Positions 1 through 4,799 of a stretch of 11,284 nucleotides of DNA are shown piece after piece (positions within the stretch are counted from its first letter, which is position 1; each line of letters opens with the position of its first letter). The stretch is from an uncultured Chitinophagales bacterium. Its GTDB lineage: Bacteria; Bacteroidota; Bacteroidia; Chitinophagales; Chitinophagaceae. Position numbers and translations under genes: made by a program. The notes beneath the pieces are model-generated. The model saw only the letters and a program-made list of their open reading frames with translations. It searched no databases and was not told the origin of the DNA. The stretch is taken from contig CAMPIQ010000121.1 in the NCBI GenBank assembly GCA_946886475.1, positions 1 through 11,284 on the forward strand, given 5' to 3'.

Positions 1-112
1 ACGTGTTGGTTATACGTGATTTTTCGCATTTTTTTAAAATATATGAGGAATAGGTTGCATTTGGCATGAGCAGTTTTTATTTTGTCCGCCGAACCAACAC
101 AAATCCTATTTT

Positions 113-337
113 ATGAAAAAGCGTATTTCCAGGGTACTCAATTTTTTTGCATTCAACCTACTCTTCTTCGCACTTTACCTGAATTTTATTCACAAAGACA
201 GTTCTTCCACTTCTGTTCCTGTACAAAAACATGCAGCCACAACTGCTAAGGGAACCGTATTGGTAGATAATCCGGAAGCGTACATATTGAAAGCAAGAAA
301 AAATGAGTCTGCCACAGTGCAGTTACAAACTAACTGA
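113..337 (+). CDS. Small hypothetical protein with N-terminal signal/membrane segment
   Basis: A 74-residue protein that I do not recognise. It begins MKKRISR, a short basic stretch, followed by a hydrophobic run at about residues 9-26 rich in Phe and Leu. This fits a signal peptide or a single N-terminal membrane anchor with the rest outside the inner membrane. The remainder (about 27-74) is Ser/Thr-rich, then mixed polar, with no Cys and no recognisable motif. There is no lipobox. The ATG has no clear Shine-Dalgarno sequence, as usual in Bacteroidota. An intrinsic terminator follows 46 bases after the stop, which supports a real, separately transcribed small gene. The coding potential of so short a frame is not certain, and no function can be assigned. 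Confidence 0.6.
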   Translation: MKKRISRVLNFFAFNLLFFALYLNFIHKDSSSTSVPVQKHAATTAKGTVLVDNPEAYILKARKNESATVQLQTN

Positions 338-383
338 TCAAGATTTTTACTAACCCACTCATTTTTATTTTTTTATTTAATGT

Positions 384-415
384 AAAGCAGCCCCATAATT
401 TGGGCTGTTTTTTTT
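384..415 (+). terminator. Rho-independent terminator after the small gene
   Basis: The arms AAAGCAGCCC (384-393) and GGGCTGTTTT (402-411) pair over ten positions with one G-T wobble. They enclose an 8-base AT-rich loop, and the T tract continues to 415. It lies downstream of the small gene ending at 337 and upstream of polA, so the two are probably transcribed separately. The T tract is on the + strand side, so it acts mainly on rightward transcription. Confidence 0.85.
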
Positions 416-532
416 ATTACTTGAAATGTAGCCATTAGCCATGCCGATACCCAATGGCAGGAAGATCTGAAACGATCTGCCCGGATAAAGGCCAACAGCC
501 TGAAGCTTGTTCACAACATGTATTTTTGCGTC

Positions 533-3343
533 ATGAACAAGCGCCTTTTCCTCCTCGATGCCTATGCACTAATTTTCAGGGCTTACTATGCTTTGATCCG
601 TAATCCCAGGATCACTTCAAAAGGAAAGAATACAAATGCCCAGTTTGGGTTTACCAATACAATTCTTGAGTTGATCAACAATCAAAAGCCTACACATATG
701 GCTGTTTGCTTTGATACGGCTGCACCCACTGAACGACACACTGAATTTGTAGAATACAAGGCCAACCGGCAGGAAACGCCGGAAGACCTGACCGCTTCTA
801 TCCCGGATATCAAAAGAATTATCAGCGGGTTGAATATCCCTGTTATTGAAAGTGACGGCTATGAGGCTGATGATGTAATTGGAACCCTCAGCAAACAGGC
901 GGAGCAGCTGGGGTACGAAGTGTATATGGTAACGCCAGACAAGGATTATGGACAGCTTGTTAGTGATAAAATAAAGATTTATAAACCAGGTTACCAGGGT
1001 GGTGATGTGGAGATCATGGGGCCAAAGGAAGTATGTGAAAAATGGTGCATTGAATCTGTGGATCAGGTTATTGATATACTTGGACTGATGGGAGATGCCG
1101 TTGATAACATCCCGGGTATTGCAGGCGTTGGACAAAAAACGGCATGTAAACTTCTTACCGAATATAAAACACTTGAAAATGTTCTTGCAAATGCAGATAA
1201 TATCAAAGGAGCATTAGGTGAAAAGATCAGGAAAGGAAAAGATGATGCGATCATTTCGAAAAAACTGGCAACCATTATTACTTCTGTGCCGGTAGAATTT
1301 CATGAAGAAAATTATCTGATCAGGGAATTGAACAGGGATGCGCTTAAGGAGATATTCAATGAACTGGAATTTAAAAATATTTCCAGAAGGGTCTTTGGCG
1401 ATGAACCGGGAGCAGACGGAACGCCTTCTAAAAAAACGTCAAACGGAGTTCAGGCCGATCTTTTTAGTAATGCATCAGGTGCAACTGAAGCGCCTGAAGT
1501 AATATCGGTTGTTCAACCAGCAAATAACATTCATAATACACCCCATGAATATGAACTGGTGGAAAGCGATGCAGAATTTAAAGCACTGATTGATACTTTG
1601 CAACAACACAATGAGATCTCTTTTGATACGGAAACAACGGCCATTGATGCCAACGATGCCGACCTTGTTGGATTAAGCTTTTCAATAAAACCACACCAGG
1701 GATGGTATGTACCCGTTCCCTGCGATGACAAAGTGCAGGCGAAGCAAATCATTTCAAGATTTCTTGGTTTATTCAATGATGAAGGCAAGACCTGGATCGG
1801 GCATAATATAAAATATGACCTGCTGATGTTGAAATGGTATGGCTTTGAATTGAAAGGAAAAATATTTGACACCATGCTGGCTCATTATCTGATAGAGCCC
1901 GATGGTAAAAGCAATATGGACTGGCTGAGTGCAAAGTATCTTAATTATGAACCCATTCATATTGAAGAACTGCTTGGTAAAAAAGGAAAGAGCCAGCTTT
2001 GTATGAAAGACATCGATGTTGAAAAAGTAAAGGAATATGCCGCTGAAGATGCGGATGTTACTTATCAGTTCAAAAGCATTTTTGTTCCCAGGCTAAAAGA
2101 ATTTCAGGTGGAGCGGATCTTTACTGAAGTTGAAAATCCACTTGTACCTGTATTGACAGATATGGAATATGAGGGCATAAGGATCGATGTCGGTTTTTTG
2201 AATGAATATTCCCGCGTATTGGAAATAGAAGCCAGGGTTCATGAAGAAAAGGTATATGAATCCTCGGGTGTCCGTTTTAATCTTGGATCACCGAAACAAT
2301 TAGGTGAGGTTTTATTTGAAAAATTAAAGCTCGATCCAAAAGCAAGGAAAACTAAAACCGGTCAGTATGCAACGGGGGAAGATGTATTGAGAAAACTTGC
2401 CGTACTGCATCCTGTGGCTGATGATATACTGGCTTACAGGGAATACACCAAGTTAAGATCAACTTATGTAGATGCCCTGCCATTGCTGATCAATAAAAAA
2501 ACAGGAAGGGTTCATACTACTTATGGTCAGGCCGCGGTGGTGACCGGAAGACTGAATAGCAATAACCCCAATCTTCAGAACATACCCATCCGGACAGACA
2601 GGGGCCGGGAGATCAGGAAGGCATTTATTCCACGCGATGACAACCATGTGCTGGTGAGTGCGGATTATTCGCAGATCGAATTAAGGATCGTTGCTTCAAT
2701 AAGTGCAGATCCTGTAATGTGTGAAGCCTTCCGAAACAATAAGGATGTTCATACGGCAACAGCAGCAAAAGTGTATGGCGTGGAAGAAGAAGCGGTAACC
2801 AAAGAAATGCGGCGCAAGGCCAAGAGTGTGAACTTCGGTATCATCTATGGACAGGGTGCATTTGGTCTGGCCGAGAATCTTGGCATCAGCCGCAGCGAAG
2901 CCAAGACCATCATTGATAATTACAAGAAAGAGTTTGCGGGCATCACAAAATATATGGATGATACGGTGAATTACTGCCGTGAACATGGTTATGTGCAAAC
3001 TATACTCGGAAGAAAAAGATGGTTAAGAGATATCAACTCCGCCAACTTTACGGTAAGAGGCTTTGCAGAAAGAAATGCCATCAATTCACCCATACAGGGA
3101 ACCGCCGCAGATATGATCAAGCTGGCCATGGTAAAACTGCACCATGCATTAAAGGAGAAAAAATTCAAATCAAAAATGATATTGCAGGTACATGATGAAC
3201 TGGTGTTTGATGCGGTGAAGGAAGAAGTGGAACAATTGAAACCATTGATATTGGAATGCATGCAATCGGCAATGACATTGCCGAATGGAGTGCCGGTGAT
3301 TGCTGAAGTAGGCGAAGGGGAGAACTGGCTGGAGGCGCATTGA
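533..3343 (+). CDS. polA: DNA polymerase I with 5'-3' and 3'-5' exonuclease domains
   Basis: DNA polymerase I, which fills gaps and removes RNA primers during lagging-strand synthesis and excision repair in the cytoplasm. The length (936 residues from this start) matches full three-domain enzymes. The 5'-3' nuclease (about 1-290) shows YEADD at 110-114, D136 and D138 in TPDKD, and GDAVDNIPG from 187. The 3'-5' exonuclease (about 340-530) keeps DTE (D365, E367), NIKYD ending at D429, and Y502-x3-D506, so proofreading should be active. The polymerase domain has motif A DYSQIELR (D711), motif B with K764, F768 and Y772, and motif C HDE (887-889). Phe768 at the position of E. coli F762 predicts discrimination against dideoxynucleotides. 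I chose ATG 533 because MNKRLFLLDAYALIFRAYYA matches the usual family N-terminus; an in-frame ATG at 518 would add MYFCV. Its downstream neighbour is convergent. Confidence 0.97.
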   Translation: MNKRLFLLDAYALIFRAYYALIRNPRITSKGKNTNAQFGFTNTILELINNQKPTHMAVCFDTAAPTERHTEFVEYKANRQETPEDLTASIPDIKRIISGLNIPVIESDGYEADDVIGTLSKQAEQLGYEVYMVTPDKDYGQLVSDKIKIYKPGYQGGDVEIMGPKEVCEKWCIESVDQVIDILGLMGDAVDNIPGIAGVGQKTACKLLTEYKTLENVLANADNIKGALGEKIRKGKDDAIISKKLATIITSVPVEFHEENYLIRELNRDALKEIFNELEFKNISRRVFGDEPGADGTPSKKTSNGVQADLFSNASGATEAPEVISVVQPANNIHNTPHEYELVESDAEFKALIDTLQQHNEISFDTETTAIDANDADLVGLSFSIKPHQGWYVPVPCDDKVQAKQIISRFLGLFNDEGKTWIGHNIKYDLLMLKWYGFELKGKIFDTMLAHYLIEPDGKSNMDWLSAKYLNYEPIHIEELLGKKGKSQLCMKDIDVEKVKEYAAEDADVTYQFKSIFVPRLKEFQVERIFTEVENPLVPVLTDMEYEGIRIDVGFLNEYSRVLEIEARVHEEKVYESSGVRFNLGSPKQLGEVLFEKLKLDPKARKTKTGQYATGEDVLRKLAVLHPVADDILAYREYTKLRSTYVDALPLLINKKTGRVHTTYGQAAVVTGRLNSNNPNLQNIPIRTDRGREIRKAFIPRDDNHVLVSADYSQIELRIVASISADPVMCEAFRNNKDVHTATAAKVYGVEEEAVTKEMRRKAKSVNFGIIYGQGAFGLAENLGISRSEAKTIIDNYKKEFAGITKYMDDTVNYCREHGYVQTILGRKRWLRDINSANFTVRGFAERNAINSPIQGTAADMIKLAMVKLHHALKEKKFKSKMILQVHDELVFDAVKEEVEQLKPLILECMQSAMTLPNGVPVIAEVGEGENWLEAH

Positions 3344-3392
3344 GTCACCCCTGTCCCCCTGAAGAAGGAACTTAGATCGAAGTGGCATTTGC

Positions 3393-3420
3393 TTCTCCCG
3401 CAGGGATCTGATCATCGAGT
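3393..3420 (+). repeat. REP-like palindromic repeat, copy 1 (diverged)
   Basis: A diverged copy of the repeat family found at six other places here. It keeps CCCGCAGGGATCTG and a GAGT end, but the left flank differs (CTTCT in place of TGTCAT). The hairpin TCCC-GCA-GGGA is retained. It lies about 50 bases after the polA stop. Confidence 0.65.
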
Positions 3421-3453
3421 GTAACCAATCGTTGAAAAGAAATCAGCCACTCT

Positions 3454-3490
3454 GATCTTGTCATCCCGCAGGGATCTGAGCGTTGAATGT
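3454..3490 (+). repeat. REP-like palindromic repeat, copy 2
   Basis: Contains the core GTCATCCCGCAGGGATCTG followed by AGCGTTGAATG, a right arm shared almost exactly with copy 4. The core folds as ATCCC-GCA-GGGAT, a 5-bp stem with a 3-base loop. It is in the same orientation as copies 1, 3 and 4. Confidence 0.8.
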
Positions 3491-3510
3491 AGACAGCTAA
3501 CGGTCCATAC

Positions 3511-3555
3511 AACCCCTACGACCTTGTCATCCCGCAGGGATCTGGTCATTGAGTT
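3511..3555 (+). repeat. REP-like palindromic repeat, copy 3
   Basis: The longest form of the unit: left arm ACCCCTACGACCTT, core GTCATCCCGCAGGGATCTG, and right arm GTCATTGAGTT. Bases 3512-3543 are the exact reverse complement of 4728-4759 (32 of 32 by eye). It lies 29 bases past the 3' end of the convergent DsbA-like gene. Confidence 0.85.
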
Positions 3556-3583
3556 AGATAACCGCCTAAGTGGCCAGAACCAT

Positions 3584-4282
3584 TTAATTATTACTGGCCC
3601 GCTCCTTTAATACCTCTTCCAACACCTTACCGATCCTGCTTTTTAAAGTTTCATAATCCGTATAGCCACTTGTGAGCAAATAAAATTTCGAATCTGTCAC
3701 CTGCATTAACACACAGGGAAAACCATTCACCTTTAATTGTTTTACCAGTGCAAATTCATAATAAGCCTTCTCCAGGTATTCTTCGCTTTGGAGTTTGGAA
3801 TAAAAATCTTCTGCAGGAATATTGTATTTCTCCAGTAAGTGGCGGTAGGCCTCATTATCTGTCAGGTCACGACCTTCATAATTCAAGGCATATTGCAGAT
3901 CAGATGCCATTTGAACGGCTTTTTCAGGGTAGTATTCCTTGAAAATGCAAAGCGCAATGGCAGGCTTGGTGGAATCGGGATACCAGTCTGTTTCTTCAGG
4001 ATGATTCACATGCCATAAAAAATCCTCCCCAAATTTGATCCCTGTAAGTTCTTCCACTCTTTTGTATGCTGACTGAATATACTTTGCCATGGGGCCGAAA
4101 TGAACAGGTTGTTCGGGCATGATCATTCCGCCTGACAATACTTCGAAGCCCAGCTTGCCTTCATATTCACTGGCAATCCTGGAGATCACTGGACTGAAGC
4201 CAAAACACCAGCCGCAGTAAGCATCGTAGCAGTAATAGAGGATAATGCCGGAAGAAGATGATATGTTTATTTGATCAGACAT
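3584..4282 (-). CDS. DsbA-family thiol-disulfide oxidoreductase (CGWC), cytoplasmic
   Basis: A 232-residue thioredoxin-fold protein of the DsbA/FrnE-like group (resembling COG3531, predicted protein-disulfide isomerases). After the first strand (GIILYYCYDAY) comes the redox motif C23-G-W-C26 followed by FGFSPVI, characteristic of this group. A helical insertion fills about 60-170, and the cis-proline loop is GFP at 187-189. No signal peptide is present, so it should act in the cytoplasm on unknown thiol substrates. Two oddities are an extra Cys18 just before the motif and Cys190 immediately after the cis-Pro. I chose ATG 4282 (MSDQINISSSSG) because the fold starts right after it. The frame stays open to an ATG at 4354, but those 24 residues are not family-like. 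The gene converges on polA and is flanked on both sides by palindromic repeats. Substrate and partner are unknown. Confidence 0.85.
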   Translation of the reverse strand: MSDQINISSSSGIILYYCYDAYCGWCFGFSPVISRIASEYEGKLGFEVLSGGMIMPEQPVHFGPMAKYIQSAYKRVEELTGIKFGEDFLWHVNHPEETDWYPDSTKPAIALCIFKEYYPEKAVQMASDLQYALNYEGRDLTDNEAYRHLLEKYNIPAEDFYSKLQSEEYLEKAYYEFALVKQLKVNGFPCVLMQVTDSKFYLLTSGYTDYETLKSRIGKVLEEVLKERASNN

Positions 4283-4562
4283 AAGTTTGAATATAAGAAT
4301 GAGAGTGGAGCGTGAGAGCGAGGTGCTTCCATCTTTCCGTCTCATGTTGCACATAAAGCGTGCCTATAAGCAAATGGCACTTATCATCCATCACGTGTAC
4401 GAAAGTGATGACTAATTAGTTAAAACCCAAATGCATTTGTTATAAGGCAATGATTGATTTTGGATGTCAAATCTAAACATCTAGTAAACTGGAGAACCCA
4501 CTAAACTTTGCTTTAAGCCTTAGGTAAGATCACACCTGATCCTAAAAACATATGGCATCGGT

Positions 4563-4608
4563 CAACCCCTTCGACCTTGTCATCCCGCAGGGATCTGAGC
4601 GTTGAGTC
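4563..4608 (+). repeat. REP-like palindromic repeat, copy 4
   Basis: Left arm AACCCCTTCGACCTT (one change from copy 3, TTC for TAC), then core GTCATCCCGCAGGGATCTG, then right arm AGCGTTGAGTC as in copy 2. It therefore combines the left arm of copy 3 with the right arm of copy 2, showing that the arms vary independently around a constant core. Confidence 0.85.
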
Positions 4609-4660
4609 CAAATGACCGTTGGTTCTTTACTCTAATTTAATTCCCATCCTCAGTGTTTCT

Positions 4661-4684
4661 GATTCCTTCGGGATTGCGAGGTCA
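4661..4684 (-). repeat. Degenerate REP-like repeat, copy 6
   Basis: On the + strand this reads GATTCCTTCGGGATTGCGAGGTC. It aligns with the reverse-oriented core and left arm of copy 5 (GATCCCTGCGGGATGACAAGGTC) with about five or six mismatches, and still forms a small stem (ATTCC-TTC-GGGAT, with a wobble). It may be a separate subfamily rather than a decayed copy. Confidence 0.5.
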
Positions 4685-4727
4685 AAGTGTATGAAGTACT
4701 TTCAACTATCGTTTATATTCGGATTCC

Positions 4728-4759
4728 AGATCCCTGCGGGATGACAAGGTCGTAGGGGT
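4728..4759 (-). repeat. REP-like palindromic repeat, copy 5 (inverted)
   Basis: The reverse complement of this stretch is identical to 3512-3543 over 32 bases (left arm, core and ATCT). Together the two copies form a long-range inverted repeat that encloses the DsbA-like gene. It lies about 40 bases beyond the 3' end of the outer-membrane protein gene. Confidence 0.85.
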
Positions 4760-4776
4760 CGGGATGACAGGATCGA
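4760..4776 (-). repeat. Partial REP-like repeat, copy 7
   Basis: CGGGATGACAGGATCGA abuts copy 5 and resembles its CGGGATGACAAGGTCGT segment with a few changes. It is a half-unit in tandem with copy 5, lacking the other side of the palindrome. Confidence 0.45.
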
Positions 4777-4799
4777 ATGGGTTGTGTTTTTGCTTCTTT

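Larger units (their letters stand above)
4283..4799. other. Repeat-bearing non-coding region between two leftward genes
   Basis: This 517-base stretch separates the DsbA-like gene start from the 3' end of the outer-membrane protein gene. Its right part (4563-4776) holds four units of the REP-like repeat, one in + orientation and three in - orientation. Its left part should contain the DsbA-like gene promoter, but I see no clear TTTG...TAnnTTTG pair. Two short dyads occur at 4360-4380 (GTGCC/GGCAC) and 4389-4410 (CATCAC/GTGATG); both are too short to interpret. No credible gene is present. Confidence 0.6.

Noticed and set aside
60..84. Possible Bacteroidota promoter (TTTG at 60-63, TATTTTG at 78-84) before the small gene
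   Set aside because: The -7-like element is one base short of TAnnTTTG and the spacing of about 14 bases is too small for the usual 19 or so.
617..1135. Open frame of 172 codons on the - strand inside polA
   Set aside because: The overlapping + strand carries the conserved 5'-3' nuclease motifs of polA; the antisense product has no recognisable features.
3393..3555. Three direct repeats that might be a CRISPR array
   Set aside because: The units are at uneven distances with variable arms, further copies occur in the opposite orientation about 1 kb away, and there are no cas genes; this fits dispersed palindromic repeats instead.
4283..4354. N-terminal extension of the DsbA-like protein by 24 residues from ATG 4354
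   Set aside because: The extra residues are basic/Ser-rich, unlike the family N-terminus, and are not a good signal peptide; ATG 4282 places the first strand at the normal distance.
4360..4410. Two short dyads that might be an operator or small RNA near the DsbA-like gene
   Set aside because: Stems of five and six base pairs with 10-11-base loops are expected by chance in AT-rich DNA and have no T run.
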